Assembly: GCA_001797335.1 (NCBI GenBank)
Contig: MGPE01000001.1
Span: 1-64,000, forward strand
Source: Deltaproteobacteria bacterium GWA2_38_16
GTDB taxonomy: Bacteria; Bdellovibrionota; JACOXK01; 2-02-FULL-40-11
Length of the DNA stretch: 64,000 nucleotides
Direction of reading: 5' to 3'
Below the pieces are notes generated by a model. It was not told the DNA's origin. It saw nothing but the letters and a program-made list of their open reading frames with translations, and searched no databases. Shown in pieces: positions 1 to 10,162 of this stretch (the first letter of the stretch is position 1; each line of letters starts with the position of its first letter). The translations under genes and the position numbers were made by a program.

Positions 1-2
1 AT

Positions 3-593
3 CTTCCTCTTCATGTGGTTGGCTTTATGCCCATTACGAACAATATGCCCAGTGGAAAAGCAACTGTTCCCGGAGATATTGTAAAATCTTATCTTGGAAA
101 AACCATAGAAATTTTAAATACAGATGCAGAAGGGCGATTAATTTTAGCAGATGCAGTTGCTTATGCAGATAAAAATTATAAACCAACGCTTCTCATGGAT
201 TTTGCAACCCTAACAGGAGCATGTGTGATTGCCCTGGGAGAAGCAGGTGCAGGGATTATGGGGACAGATCAAGCCTCAATGGATAAACTAAAAAAACTTT
301 CTTGTTTTACAGGGGATAAAGTATGGCAACTGCCACTATGGGAAGAATATCGAGAAGAATTAAAAAGTGACATTGCTGATTTAAGAAATATTGGAACGGG
401 TCGAGGTGCAGGCTCTTCTAAGGGGGGAATGTTTATCCAAGAATTTATCAGCTCTAAGACTCCCTGGATTCATTTTGACATTGCAGGCTCGGCTTTTATT
501 TCAAAACCTACACATCGATATTATCCTAAAGGTGCAACGGCAGCCTGTGTTCGTTTAGTCAGTGAATTCTTAATTAATTGGCCCCATCACTAA
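3..593 (+). CDS. pepA: Leucyl aminopeptidase (M17 family), 3' part only
   Basis: The reading frame is open from the first bases of the window, so the start codon and the N-terminal domain lie upstream; about 196 C-terminal residues are visible. The M17 signature NTDAEGRL is present, whose Asp and Glu are metal ligands in the family. The residues before it (VGFMPITNNMPSGKATVPGD) and after it match the catalytic domain. M17 enzymes are cytosolic hexameric two-metal peptidases that remove N-terminal residues from peptides. The last 20 bases overlap the end of the convergent response-regulator gene. The family is clear; the N-terminal half cannot be judged. Confidence 0.93.
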   Translation, partial: LPLHVVGFMPITNNMPSGKATVPGDIVKSYLGKTIEILNTDAEGRLILADAVAYADKNYKPTLLMDFATLTGACVIALGEAGAGIMGTDQASMDKLKKLSCFTGDKVWQLPLWEEYREELKSDIADLRNIGTGRGAGSSKGGMFIQEFISSKTPWIHFDIAGSAFISKPTHRYYPKGATAACVRLVSEFLINWPHH

Positions 594-1866
594 GTTCTTC
601 AATTTTTCGATAGAGTGAAGAAAGAGAAAGCCCAAGATCTGTAGCGGTTTTTTTCTTATCAAACTGATTTTTTTCTAACACTTGCTGAATGTGCTTGGTT
701 TCATATTGACGCATAGCCTCTTTAAAATTAAAAGGGGAAGCATAATTTCCCATCGATACAATTTCTAAAGGAAGATGAGGAATATCTAAAAATTGAGTGC
801 TCATGTCTGCCAGTAAAATAGCTTTTTCTAATACATTTTGAAGCTCTCGAATATTTCCTTTCCAAGGATAATTCATTAAAGACTCTAGGGCACGATCCGT
901 CACATATTTTACTTTCTTTCCCAATTCTTCTGAAATGGTTCTAACAAAATATTTAATTAAAAAGGGAATATCATTTTTTCTGGCTCTTAGAGGAGGAACC
1001 TTTACTTCAATAACATTAATTCTATAATATAAATCTTCCCTAAAAGTCCCTTCTGAAATATTGCGCATTAAATCTTTAGAAGAAGAAACAATGAGTCTTA
1101 AGGAATGTCCTTTTTGGAGCGCTTGAAGAAATTTTAATTGTATCTCTTTGGGCAATTCTCCAATTTCATCTATAAACAGCGTTCCTTCTTTGGGAGATGA
1201 AAAGACCCCTTCTACACCAAATAAAGTTTGATCTAGTTGATCTGGGCTATAGCTACCACATCGGATTAAAATAAAAGGATGATCTTTTTGAGAAGATCGA
1301 TAGTGAATAGCTCTTGCTAATTTTTCTTTTCCAACTCCTATTTCCCCCGTAATTAAAATTGTTGTTTGAGTTGCGGCTACTTTTTGAATGAGCGAATAAA
1401 CGGCCTTCATTTCTGGCCCTTGGCCCAAAATATTATCAAACGCAAATTGCTCTATAACAGATCCTTTGAGCAATCGATTTTCTACGCTTAACTTTTTAAA
1501 TTCTAAAAGATGTTTTAATTTTAATAAAATATCATCAAAAATGAGTGGCTTAATGACATAGTCATGGGCACCTTTTTTAATAGCCTCCAAAGTGGTTTCC
1601 ATAGAACCATAAGCTGTCATGACAATAAAAACAGTATTTGAAGACTCCTTTTCTACATAAGATAAAACTTCGAAACCATCAACTTTAGGCATTTTTAAAT
1701 CACAAAAAATAACATCAAATTTTGTGTTTTTAATTTTTTCTATGGCTTCTGGGCCATCAAAAGCCACTTCGGTTTGATATCCTTCATCTCGTAAAACTTC
1801 TGCCATGGTTTCACAGAGAGTTCTCTCATCATCCACTATTAAAATATGTGCTTTCTTTTCTACCAT
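574..1866 (-). CDS. NtrC-family response regulator lacking the GAFTGA loop
   Basis: A 430-residue protein with three domains: receiver (about 5-120, acidic pair D12/D13, phosphoacceptor D56 in FCDLKMP), AAA+ (about 140-370, Walker A GEIGVGKE, Walker B TLFIDEIGELP, arginine-finger region FREDLYYR) and a C-terminal Fis-type helix-turn-helix (about 390-425). Between LFG and the Walker B strand only VEGVFSSPKEG is found, so the GAFTGA loop that contacts sigma-54 in normal NtrC proteins is missing. The sensor I segment is also shortened (IVSSSKDL instead of the usual AATN motif). It probably regulates sigma-70 promoters or acts without remodelling sigma-54 (inference; Rhodobacter capsulatus NtrC is a precedent). 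A GGGAG ribosome site precedes the ATG. It is last in the operon after two histidine kinases, its likely phosphodonors. Confidence 0.88.
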   Translation of the reverse strand: MVEKKAHILIVDDERTLCETMAEVLRDEGYQTEVAFDGPEAIEKIKNTKFDVIFCDLKMPKVDGFEVLSYVEKESSNTVFIVMTAYGSMETTLEAIKKGAHDYVIKPLIFDDILLKLKHLLEFKKLSVENRLLKGSVIEQFAFDNILGQGPEMKAVYSLIQKVAATQTTILITGEIGVGKEKLARAIHYRSSQKDHPFILIRCGSYSPDQLDQTLFGVEGVFSSPKEGTLFIDEIGELPKEIQLKFLQALQKGHSLRLIVSSSKDLMRNISEGTFREDLYYRINVIEVKVPPLRARKNDIPFLIKYFVRTISEELGKKVKYVTDRALESLMNYPWKGNIRELQNVLEKAILLADMSTQFLDIPHLPLEIVSMGNYASPFNFKEAMRQYETKHIQQVLEKNQFDKKKTATDLGLSLSSLYRKIEELSDGAN

Positions 1867-1875
1867 ATATACTCC

Positions 1876-3027
1876 CTATAAATATTTCTTTAACAAGATC
1901 TCAAACTTACTGCCCTCACCCACAATAGATTCTACTCGAATATCTCCCCCAAAACTTTTAATAATCCCATAACTCACCGATAGTCCTAATCCTTGCCCCT
2001 TCCCTACTTCTTTGGTTGTAAAAAAAGGCTCAAAGATTTTTCTCATATTTTCTTTTGGAATTCCACGCCCAGAATCTTTAATAGAAATTTGAACCATATC
2101 CTTCACAAAACATTGAGCAAAAATTTCTAATTTTCCTTCTTCTCCCATCGCTTCAAACGCATTTATAAAAATATTATTAAATGCTTGTGACAGTTGGCTG
2201 GCCTCTGCACTCACTCGAGGAAGATGAGGTTCAAATTTAGTTTGAATTTCAATGCGTTTTTCATTGCGTTGCAAACAAATTCTCTGAAGAGAATTTCTTA
2301 AAATTTCTTCTAGATCTACTGCCATGAAACTTTGTTGATCTTCTTTGGTAAAATCTCTCACATTTTGAATAATCCAACTTATTCTTTGGACATGCCCTTG
2401 AATGTTTTCGAGACTTTCAGCTATTTTTTCATCTGGTTTTTTTCTCTGTAACAACTGCACTAAAGAAGAAATCGAGGCCAAGGGATTGCCAATTTCATGT
2501 GCTAGCCCTGCTGACAGTACTCCCACTGCAGCTAATTTTTCCGTCCGAAGAAGTTGTTCTTGAGTTTTCCGAAGTTCTTGGTTAGCTTTTTCTAATTTCT
2601 TTGCATAAGACTCTAATTCTTCTTGCTCTTTTTTTTGTTCTGTAATGTCTCTTGAAATTCCAGTCATCCCAATGGGTTCTCCCCGTTTATTTCTTACCAA
2701 GGCTGTTTTTAGATAAGCACAATACTCATGCCCCTCTTTTGTGACATTAATCACTTCTCCTTCCCATATATAAGGAGGTTCGAGGGTTTTTTGTAACACC
2801 TCTTCTCTTAAATTTTTTGGGTTTCGCTCCGACATAATAAGTTTTCCTGTTTTTCCAATGAGCTCTTCTCTGGTATAGCCCAGTTTTTTAAGGGCCGCAG
2901 GATTGGCATAGATAAATCGATCTTTAAGATCTGCAATAAATACCAAATCTAAAACTGACTCAAAGGTGGCCGCCATCCATCCCAAACGTTCTTCTTCTAA
3001 TGGTTTAATTTCTCTTATTAATGACAT
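1876..3027 (-). CDS. PAS-domain sensor histidine kinase, soluble
   Basis: A 383-residue kinase: PAS domain (about 18-130, ending in the PAC-like GMTGISRDITE), a coiled-coil linker (about 130-162), HisKA with the phosphoacceptor H177 in AHEIGNPL, and an HATPase_c domain with N-, G1- (DSGRGIP), F- (FEPFFTTK) and G2-type (GQGLGLSV) boxes. No membrane segment is visible, so the signal is presumably cytoplasmic and read by the PAS fold. Its ATG overlaps the last 10 bases of the upstream hybrid kinase gene, and 9 bases separate its stop from the response-regulator start, so the three are very likely co-translated. The ligand cannot be guessed. Confidence 0.9.
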   Translation of the reverse strand: MSLIREIKPLEEERLGWMAATFESVLDLVFIADLKDRFIYANPAALKKLGYTREELIGKTGKLIMSERNPKNLREEVLQKTLEPPYIWEGEVINVTKEGHEYCAYLKTALVRNKRGEPIGMTGISRDITEQKKEQEELESYAKKLEKANQELRKTQEQLLRTEKLAAVGVLSAGLAHEIGNPLASISSLVQLLQRKKPDEKIAESLENIQGHVQRISWIIQNVRDFTKEDQQSFMAVDLEEILRNSLQRICLQRNEKRIEIQTKFEPHLPRVSAEASQLSQAFNNIFINAFEAMGEEGKLEIFAQCFVKDMVQISIKDSGRGIPKENMRKIFEPFFTTKEVGKGQGLGLSVSYGIIKSFGGDIRVESIVGEGSKFEILLKKYL

Positions 3028-4100
3028 GTTTTTCGAATAACCTCTGCAATATCTTCAAAGAGACAGGGTTTTTGAAGCCAGCCATCGATATTAAGCGCTT
3101 TCATTTTGGTATGATTTAAGGGCTCTCCAAAACCAGAAATTAAAATAATTTTAGTCCCTTTATGGCGAGATTTTACATGTTGTGCCAATTCACATCCGGA
3201 TAATTTAGGCATTTTGACATCGGATAAAATAAGATCAAATTTTTGATGATTTAATTTTTGAAGGGCTTCTTGGGCATCTTGGGCTTGTTCTACTTCGTAG
3301 CCTTCTAATGATAAAAATTCTGCTGTAGACTCCCTATAATCTTTCTCATCATCTACGAGCATAATACGTTTTGCTGTTACAGGTATTTTTTGTAATTTTT
3401 TTTGAGTACAATTTTTAGGAAGCGGTAAAGAAATAATAAATGTCGCCCCCATTCCAGGAGTACTTTGAACTTCTAAGACGCCTTTATGCTTTTGAATAAT
3501 ATCGTAAGACGCCATCAGCCCTAATCCTGTCCCTCTTTGTCCCTTGGTTGTAAAATACGGCTTAAAGAGTTGCTTTACGGTCGCTTCACTCATTCCAATG
3601 CCATTATCTGAAATAGAAATTTTTAAATGCTTCCCTTGTACTTCTGTTTGAACAATAATCACGCCTTCTTTATTTTGAGAAAGAGCATCCACAGCATTTA
3701 AAATAATATTCATAAACACTTCTCGAAGCGCCGTAGCCCATACAAAAATCTTAGGAATCATTCCAAACTGTAAAGAAAGTCGAATGGCATTTTTAAAATG
3801 AGGATCCGTCATTTCAATGACTTCTGACAAAAGCTCATTTAAATTAATCCATTCTTTTTTTCCAAAAACGTGGCTCTTTTTGGAACGAGGTTTTTGTAAC
3901 CGCCTTAATACATGAGAGGCTTCTTGAGCTGCTTTTTGAATAATATTAAGATCTGAAAGGATATGAGAATCTTCAACCTTTGTCTTTAAAAGAGTCGCTC
4001 GAGAGACAATCACAGACAGCAAATTATTAAAATTATGAACCACTCCTTCGGCCAAATGATTTAGTTTTTTATTTTGAAGATATGCTCTTTTTTTAGGCAC
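3018..4100 (-). CDS. Hybrid histidine kinase with C-terminal receiver, no sensor domain
   Basis: A 360-residue protein that begins almost at the histidine box (H22 in VVHNFNNLL), followed by HATPase_c (about 85-228, DNGIGM and GTGLGLM boxes) and a receiver domain (about 244-358, phosphoacceptor D294 in LSDVKMP). There is no N-terminal input domain and no membrane segment, so it must be controlled by a partner or act as a phosphorelay module. The start is a GTG at 4100 preceded by an AAGGGG ribosome site. A TTGACA/TAATAAT promoter lies about 120-145 bases upstream. It is first of a three-gene signalling operon and overlaps the PAS kinase start. Confidence 0.87.
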   Translation of the reverse strand: MPKKRAYLQNKKLNHLAEGVVHNFNNLLSVIVSRATLLKTKVEDSHILSDLNIIQKAAQEASHVLRRLQKPRSKKSHVFGKKEWINLNELLSEVIEMTDPHFKNAIRLSLQFGMIPKIFVWATALREVFMNIILNAVDALSQNKEGVIIVQTEVQGKHLKISISDNGIGMSEATVKQLFKPYFTTKGQRGTGLGLMASYDIIQKHKGVLEVQSTPGMGATFIISLPLPKNCTQKKLQKIPVTAKRIMLVDDEKDYRESTAEFLSLEGYEVEQAQDAQEALQKLNHQKFDLILSDVKMPKLSGCELAQHVKSRHKGTKIILISGFGEPLNHTKMKALNIDGWLQKPCLFEDIAEVIRKTCH

Positions 4101-4216
4101 CTTTATTTCCCCTTTTCAGGAAAAATTAGCATGCAATCAATGTGCCAAAAAAGAAGGCAAAAATATGATTATTTATTTAATAAAATCAATGACTTATTGT
4201 TATCTTTTGGAATTCT

Positions 4217-4245
4217 ATTATTAAAAATAGGAATTTTTGTGTCAA
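4217..4245 (-). promoter_or_regulatory. Putative sigma-70 promoter of the signalling operon
   Basis: On the minus strand TTGACA (4245-4240) is followed 16-17 bases later by TAATAAT (4223-4217). It starts only four bases after the mtnA stop codon and would give a leader of about 110 nt before the hybrid kinase GTG. The consensus -35 box makes it credible in AT-rich sequence; no experiment supports it. Confidence 0.55.
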
Positions 4246-4249
4246 TTTA

Positions 4250-5266
4250 CTATGCGCTGTTTAGCCTCAATACGCCTTTTTCAGTGATAATGGCCAAAAT
4301 CAACTCATGGGGAGTCACATCAAAAGAAGGATTATACACATTCACTTTCTTTAATCCCACTGGCTGATTTTTGATGTGTGTTACTTCTTTTGGATTTCGT
4401 TCTTCAATAGGAATATGACTTCCATCGGGACAGGTAGAATCGATCGTAGAGGTAGGCGCTACCACATAAAAAGGAATGTGATGATATTTCGCTAATACTG
4501 CCAAAGAATATGTTCCTACTTTATTGGCTGTATCCCCATTTTTAGCAATACGATCAGCCCCCACAAAAATAGCATTGATCTTATTTTTAGCCATCACGCT
4601 GGCTGCCATATTATCGCAAATGACGGTTTGAGAAATTCCTTCTTTGTAGCATTCCCAAGAAGTCAGTCTTAATCCTTGTAAATAAGGTCTGGTTTCACAC
4701 ACATAAACATGAATTTTTTTCCCTTCCTCATGTGCCGCACGAATAACCCCTAGGGCAGTTCCATATCCAGCCGTGGCCAATGCTCCCGTATTGCAATAGG
4801 TCATGACATTAAAACCATCTTGAATAAACTGCTTGCCATTGGCACCCATTTTTCGATTGATCTTTATATCTTCTTCATAAATATATAGCGCTTCTTTCTC
4901 TAACGTTAATTTAATTTTTTCTAAAGAAGTATTTTTAAGACTATAAAATAGTTTTTTCATTCTTTCTAATCCCCACCGTAAGTTTACGGCGGTTGGACGA
5001 GAAGCGTAAAGTATTTCATAAATTTTTAAAAATTCTTTTTTTAAAGAAGAGTAATTTTTAGCCTTTGATTTTTTTACTCCTAAAGCAATTCCCATGGCAG
5101 CAGCTACCCCAATGGCAGGGGCTCCTCGAATCACCATAGTTTGTATTGCACAAGCAATGTCTTTATAGGTTTTACACTGAACAAAAATTTCTTGATGAGG
5201 CAAAAGCCTTTGATCAATCATCATTACATGATTGTTTTTCCATTCAATGGTTCGAATTTTTTCCAT
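4250..5266 (-). CDS. mtnA: S-methyl-5-thioribose-1-phosphate isomerase
   Basis: A 338-residue member of the MtnA / eIF2B-alpha-like family. The ATG at 5266 gives the typical N-terminus MEKIRTIEW; an upstream in-frame start would run into the asmA-like gene. Motifs seen are VIRGAPAIGVAAA, RPTAVNLRWG, the catalytic-Cys stretch YCNTGALATAGYG, and VGADRIAKNGDTANKVGT with the catalytic Asp. The enzyme converts methylthioribose-1-phosphate to methylthioribulose-1-phosphate in methionine salvage; some homologues also act on 5-deoxyribose-1-phosphate. No other salvage genes are in the window, so the pathway is not established from this locus. It is the last gene of the gat-asmA-like run. Confidence 0.93.
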   Translation of the reverse strand: MEKIRTIEWKNNHVMMIDQRLLPHQEIFVQCKTYKDIACAIQTMVIRGAPAIGVAAAMGIALGVKKSKAKNYSSLKKEFLKIYEILYASRPTAVNLRWGLERMKKLFYSLKNTSLEKIKLTLEKEALYIYEEDIKINRKMGANGKQFIQDGFNVMTYCNTGALATAGYGTALGVIRAAHEEGKKIHVYVCETRPYLQGLRLTSWECYKEGISQTVICDNMAASVMAKNKINAIFVGADRIAKNGDTANKVGTYSLAVLAKYHHIPFYVVAPTSTIDSTCPDGSHIPIEERNPKEVTHIKNQPVGLKKVNVYNPSFDVTPHELILAIITEKGVLRLNSA

Positions 5267-5270
5267 GAAT

Positions 5271-7292
5271 TTAAAAAGGTAGCTCGACGGGCAAATCAAT
5301 TCCCATTTTTTCTTTTACTTTTTTGCCTAAGGCTTTTTGGAGGGCTCCTTTAGTTGCCATTTGAGCTACTTTAGCGGCATCCACATTAAAAGAAAATTTT
5401 GGTAGTTTTCCCGTTAAGGTAAAGGGAAACCCAACCATTCCTTTAGAATCTGCCAAAGAAGCAAGTTCTCGACCTAATTTCTTAGCAGGGATTAAAAGAT
5501 TACCTTGATAATCCACATCTCTTTCAAAAGACGCATGCCCTTTGAGCGTCGCTCCATATCCGGGAGCATCTAGCACGGCATCTGGATTATGCAGCTTTCC
5601 ATTTTTAATGACTAAAGAAGAGCGAATAAAATTAATTTTACTGTCCAATTTTTCATTTAAGATTTCTGAGCCTGAAAAAATTGAAACCAATTTTAATTTT
5701 TCCTGAAGCGATTTTCCCATATTAAGTCCCTTAAGCTCTGCTTCTTTTATTTCTACCTTCCCATTGCCAATTAAATATGTTTTTATATCTTCAAAAGAGG
5801 CTCCTTGCCCACTCATGTTTAGGCTTGTATTTAACGTTCCAAAAAACACATCTTTCATGGTTGGAGAAGCCATCGTTAACAATGGATTCATTTGAAAATT
5901 TTGAATCGTAGTTACCATTTCATATTTAGGTTTTTGGGTAGAAACTCTAAAATTTCCTTTTAAATCCATGCTACCTTGAAAAGCCTTCAGATTAAATTTA
6001 GAAAGTGTAAATTCTAGATTTTCAAAACCAAATTGTCCTTGAACATTGGTAATTTCTGCCTTCCTAAAAATAATTTTTTTAATGTCTACCCTTCCATTGG
6101 CCGATAATCCTTGAGCAATGGAATTGGTTCGAAGAAATTCAAAAATATCTTTACCTTCTTTTTTCTCTGCCCATGCACTTTTTTCTGTTAAAAGATCCCA
6201 AAGAGAAGCTTGTTTTTTAGGTAAAAGTTCATCTAAATTTAAAACAGACGATTCAACAATAAAGTCGCTTTTTAATCGACTCAAGGTATCTGATAATGTT
6301 GTTTTAAATAAAAAATCAGTTTGTTTGGACTTTAGTAAAAGCTCTAGTTTCCCCGAAACTAAACATTGTTCCAGATGTTTTAAGGGCCCCTTGACGCTGC
6401 CATTGAGCATCACTGTTCCTTCCACATTATACTTTTTCAAAGGGCCAAAAGAATTTTTAAGTTTTTCTAAGGCCAAGGAAGGAGTAGCAATGGTAAAATC
6501 TGTTTGAAGATTTTCAAAATTTGAAATTTTTCCTTTAAGATCTACGGCTAATTCCCCAAATTCAACTTTAGATTTTATTTCTACAGATTTTAGACTTCTA
6601 GATCCATTGGCTTGAACTTTAGCCGTTCCCGTTAAAGATAGTTTTCCCTCTAATAGGGCTTCTTTATCCGCATCAGAAGATAAGAGCGCTGTGACTTTAA
6701 AATCAATGGGACTATTAAAAGAAATATTATTAAGGGCAATGTTTAAATCTTCAATAGACGTTACCGCATTGGTTTTTTCATCAATATACTTTAAGAGTGC
6801 TGATTGAGCCTGAAAAGAAATTTTAGCTCCTAAAACAAGAGCAGGCAATTTTGTGGTTTTTGAAGAGGCTTCTTTTGATTTTTCTGATGTGTTCTCCGAA
6901 GATTCCTCTTTCGTCGCCCTCGGAAGTTCTGTCAAATTCAGCTTTCCTTCGGAATTTTTAACCAAAACAATTTTTGGACTTTTTAAAATCAGCGTAACTT
7001 TTGGATTGGCTGTTAAAAGAGAAAGGAGAGAAATTTTTATCCGAACTTCCCCTACTTTTAAAAGGTCTTTATGTTGAAAATCGCCCTTAGATGAAAGCTC
7101 AATATTTTGGAGCGTCACTCCTAATCCACGAATAGAAATTCGCCCAATATCAAATTTACCATCAATCTTTTTTTCAACTTCTTGAACAATTTGGGTTTTA
7201 TATTTATTAAGATCAATCAAAAACGGTAAAGAAATAATGACAATCCCAAAAACAAGACAAATAACTGATAATACAATCAATACTTTTTTCAT
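5271..7292 (-). CDS. AsmA-family envelope protein
   Basis: A 673-residue protein with one N-terminal membrane segment (about 3-25), short charged cytoplasmic start, a Ser/Glu/Lys-rich linker near 130-150, and long beta-repeat regions typical of AsmA/TamB-type bridge proteins. The C-terminal third (around GNGKVEIKEAELKGLNMG and the following domain) resembles the AsmA C-terminal domain. Relatives are anchored in the inner membrane and extend into the periplasm, where they affect outer-membrane lipid or protein homeostasis. The start at 7292 has an AAGGAG site lying inside the end of gatB. Exact subfamily and function are uncertain. Confidence 0.8.
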   Translation of the reverse strand: MKKVLIVLSVICLVFGIVIISLPFLIDLNKYKTQIVQEVEKKIDGKFDIGRISIRGLGVTLQNIELSSKGDFQHKDLLKVGEVRIKISLLSLLTANPKVTLILKSPKIVLVKNSEGKLNLTELPRATKEESSENTSEKSKEASSKTTKLPALVLGAKISFQAQSALLKYIDEKTNAVTSIEDLNIALNNISFNSPIDFKVTALLSSDADKEALLEGKLSLTGTAKVQANGSRSLKSVEIKSKVEFGELAVDLKGKISNFENLQTDFTIATPSLALEKLKNSFGPLKKYNVEGTVMLNGSVKGPLKHLEQCLVSGKLELLLKSKQTDFLFKTTLSDTLSRLKSDFIVESSVLNLDELLPKKQASLWDLLTEKSAWAEKKEGKDIFEFLRTNSIAQGLSANGRVDIKKIIFRKAEITNVQGQFGFENLEFTLSKFNLKAFQGSMDLKGNFRVSTQKPKYEMVTTIQNFQMNPLLTMASPTMKDVFFGTLNTSLNMSGQGASFEDIKTYLIGNGKVEIKEAELKGLNMGKSLQEKLKLVSIFSGSEILNEKLDSKINFIRSSLVIKNGKLHNPDAVLDAPGYGATLKGHASFERDVDYQGNLLIPAKKLGRELASLADSKGMVGFPFTLTGKLPKFSFNVDAAKVAQMATKGALQKALGKKVKEKMGIDLPVELPF

Positions 7293-7296
7293 ATGG

Positions 7297-8703
7297 CTAT
7301 TCTCCTTTAGAATCTAATTTTTTCTTTAAAATCTCATGAATGGTGGCTGGATTTGCTTTTCCTTGGCTTTTTTTCATGATTTCTCCCACAAAAAATCCCA
7401 AAAGCTTTGTCCGACCAGCGCGATACTCATCGACAAATTTTTGATTATTCTTAAGCACTTCTTCTACCCATTGACGAATAACGTTTTCATCAGAAACTTG
7501 TACCAATCCTTCTTTTTCTACAATGGTTTTAGGGGATTGTCCAGAATTCCACATCTTTTCAAAAATAGTTTTTGCAATTTTTCCAGAAATAGTCCCTTTT
7601 TGAATAAGTTTAATGAGTTCTCCCAAATGTTTTGAAGAAATAGGAGATGCCGCTATCTGCGTGGCCGTTGTTTCACGAAGAAGTTCAGATAAAATCCAAT
7701 TACTGGCTAGTTTAGGTTGCTGACATATCTGAACAACTTCTTCAAAGTATTGAGCCAATTCTTTTTCCTGAACTAAAAGCCCCGCATCGTATTCTGTCAA
7801 TCCATATTGATTCATAAACCGTTCTTTTTTTTGTGCTCCCAGTTCAGGAATGCTCTTTTTAACATCTTCTATCCAAGTATTTGGAATTTGAAGAGGCAAA
7901 AGATCCGGATCTGGAAAATATCGATAATCATGTGCTTCTTCTTTACTGCGCATAGAAAAGGTTTGATTTTTCTCAGAATCCCAAAGCCTAGTCTCCTGAA
8001 CAACCCTTTTTCCACTTTCTAACACTTCTTTTTGTCTTTCAATTTCATACTCGATGGCTTTTTCAACAAATCTAAAAGAATTAATATTTTTAATTTCTGC
8101 TCGAGTGCCGTATTCCTTTTGTGTCAGAGGTCGAATAGAAATATTCACATCACACCGAAAACTTCCTTCTTCCATATTGCCATCACAAATATCTAAATAC
8201 CGAAGCATAGATCTTAATTCTCTTAAATATTCTCCCGCCTCTTGACTGGAACGCATGTCTGGCTCAGACACAATTTCAATAAGTGGAATCCCAGCTCGAT
8301 TTAAATTCACATAACTTGAAACAGTTCCATGAATATTTTTTCCTGCATCTTCTTCCATATGAATTCTGTGAATCCGGACCTTTCCCACTTTTCCTTGTAC
8401 TGCTAAAGGTTTATCATATTGAGAAATTTGATATCCTTTCGGCAGATCCGGATAAAAATAATTTTTTCGTGCAAAAATAGACTTTTCATGAATAGTACAT
8501 TGAGTGGCCATGGCCATTTTGAGTGCAAATTCGACTGCTTTTTTATTTAATACAGGAAGGCTGCCGGGCATACCCGTACATACAGGACATGTATTTTCAT
8601 TTTCTTTGGCATTAAATTCAGTAGAACAGCCACAAAAAATTTTACTTTTTGTTTTAAGTTGAGCATGGACTTCAAGCCCAATCACGGCCTCATAAGAAGT
8701 CAT
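7297..8703 (-). CDS. gatB: Asp/Glu-tRNA amidotransferase subunit B
   Basis: The 468-residue product starts at the ATG at 8703, which overlaps the gatA stop as ATGA and gives [16 protein letters not shown], the family N-terminus. The cysteine pairs FCGC and NTCPVC near the start, then MPGSLPVLN, and the tRNA-binding C-terminal YqeY-like tail are all visible. GatB is the tRNA-binding, ATP-using subunit that activates misacylated Glu-tRNA(Gln) or Asp-tRNA(Asn) for amidation. With gatC and gatA immediately upstream this is a full GatCAB set, implying indirect synthesis of Gln-tRNA and/or Asn-tRNA in this organism. Confidence 0.97.
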   Translation of the reverse strand: MTSYEAVIGLEVHAQLKTKSKIFCGCSTEFNAKENENTCPVCTGMPGSLPVLNKKAVEFALKMAMATQCTIHEKSIFARKNYFYPDLPKGYQISQYDKPLAVQGKVGKVRIHRIHMEEDAGKNIHGTVSSYVNLNRAGIPLIEIVSEPDMRSSQEAGEYLRELRSMLRYLDICDGNMEEGSFRCDVNISIRPLTQKEYGTRAEIKNINSFRFVEKAIEYEIERQKEVLESGKRVVQETRLWDSEKNQTFSMRSKEEAHDYRYFPDPDLLPLQIPNTWIEDVKKSIPELGAQKKERFMNQYGLTEYDAGLLVQEKELAQYFEEVVQICQQPKLASNWILSELLRETTATQIAASPISSKHLGELIKLIQKGTISGKIAKTIFEKMWNSGQSPKTIVEKEGLVQVSDENVIRQWVEEVLKNNQKFVDEYRAGRTKLLGFFVGEIMKKSQGKANPATIHEILKKKLDSKGE

Positions 8704-10160
8704 ACAGTAGGTTTCCTTTGATGCCATTCGGTGGATTGCTCATATGCATAGGCTAAATGAAATATTTTTTCCTCTTTAAAGTGTGGCCCTAAAATTTGGA
8801 GACCAATGGGTAAATTTTTCTCATCAAACCCACACGGAAGCACAAGTCCTGGAAGTCCTGCCAAATTGGCAGAAATGGTAAAAATATCCGAAAGATACAT
8901 TTGAAGGGGATCTTCCATTTTTTCTCCCAACTTAAACGCTGTTGTTGGAGAGGTAGGCGTTACAATTAAATCACAGTGTTTAAAAGCTTCGTCAAAATCT
9001 CTCTTAATCAATGTTCGCACTTGGCTTGCTTTTTTATAATACGCATCATAGTAACCACTACTTAAAACAAAAGTTCCGAGCATTATTCTTCTTTTAACTT
9101 CTCTTCCAAATCCTTCGCCCCTAGTTTTTCGATACATCTCTTGAAGGGTTGAAGCCTTGGCTCGATAGCCATATTTAACACCATCATATCTGGCCAAATT
9201 AGAACTCGCTTCAGCCGTTGCAATTAAATAATAGGTAGGAACTGCATAGGATGTATGGGGAAGTGAAACATCTATAATTTTAGCTCCTAGTTTTTTGAGA
9301 TGATCAATAGCTTTGTGAACTACTTTTTCTGTTGATGCTTCCATGCCTTTTATAAAATATTCTTTAGCAATCCCAATTTTTAATCCCTTAATATCTTTTG
9401 TTAAAAATTGTGTGTAGTCCGGGACTTTCATATCTGCAGACGTAGAATCCATGGAATCTCTTCCTGCCACCGCTTTTAAAAGATGGGCTACATCTTTAAC
9501 TCTTTTTCCAAAAGGGCCTACTTGATCCAGCGAAGAAGCAAAAGCAATAATGCCATAACGACTCACCCTTCCATAGGTGGGTTTTATCCCTACCACTCCA
9601 CATAAAGAAGCAGGCTGACGGATAGATCCTCCTGTGTCTGTTCCAAAAGCTCCCAAACACTGTGATGCCGCAACAGCCGCAGCCGATCCCCCAGAGGATC
9701 CTCCGGGCGTTCTTTCTAAGTCCCAAGGATTTTTAACGGGTCCAAAACAGGAATTTTCATTTGAAGATCCCATGGCAAACTCATCCATGTTGAGTTTTCC
9801 CACTAAAACCACATCATTCTGTTTAAGTCTTTTAACAACGGTAGAATCATAAGGAGGAATGAATTGAGATAAGATTTTTGAACAGCAGGTAGTTTTAATC
9901 CCTTGAGTTAAAAAAATATCTTTTAATGCAATGGGAATACCGGCCAAAGGAGAAAGCACTTCCCCTTTTATACGTTTTTGATCGACGGTTTTAGCGGTTT
10001 GAAGGGCACTTTCTTTAGTCAATGTAATAAAGGTGTTTAGCTTTGCTTTTGTTTCTTCTATTCTCTTTAAAACAGATTGCGTGAGTTCTACAGAACTCAC
10101 TTCTTTTTTTTGAAGTTTTTGAGAAAGCTCATCTAAACTATAATCATACAGAGGTATCAC
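8700..10160 (-). CDS. gatA: Asp/Glu-tRNA amidotransferase subunit A (amidase)
   Basis: A 486-residue amidase-signature protein. The catalytic Ser-cisSer-Lys triad is visible as K80 (PIALKDIF), S155 ([12 protein letters not shown]) and S179 ([10 protein letters not shown]), at spacing matching characterised GatA proteins. GatA hydrolyses glutamine and delivers ammonia through a channel to GatB. It follows gatC by two bases and shares an ATGA overlap with gatB, so the subunits are translationally coupled. Nothing about it looks unusual. Confidence 0.97.
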   Translation of the reverse strand: MIPLYDYSLDELSQKLQKKEVSSVELTQSVLKRIEETKAKLNTFITLTKESALQTAKTVDQKRIKGEVLSPLAGIPIALKDIFLTQGIKTTCCSKILSQFIPPYDSTVVKRLKQNDVVLVGKLNMDEFAMGSSNENSCFGPVKNPWDLERTPGGSSGGSAAAVAASQCLGAFGTDTGGSIRQPASLCGVVGIKPTYGRVSRYGIIAFASSLDQVGPFGKRVKDVAHLLKAVAGRDSMDSTSADMKVPDYTQFLTKDIKGLKIGIAKEYFIKGMEASTEKVVHKAIDHLKKLGAKIIDVSLPHTSYAVPTYYLIATAEASSNLARYDGVKYGYRAKASTLQEMYRKTRGEGFGREVKRRIMLGTFVLSSGYYDAYYKKASQVRTLIKRDFDEAFKHCDLIVTPTSPTTAFKLGEKMEDPLQMYLSDIFTISANLAGLPGLVLPCGFDEKNLPIGLQILGPHFKEEKIFHLAYAYEQSTEWHQRKPTV

Positions 10161-10162
10161 GG

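Noticed and set aside
4074-4367. Plus-strand open frame of 97 codons
   Set aside because: Antisense to the ends of the hybrid kinase and mtnA genes; no ribosome site and no recognisable protein.
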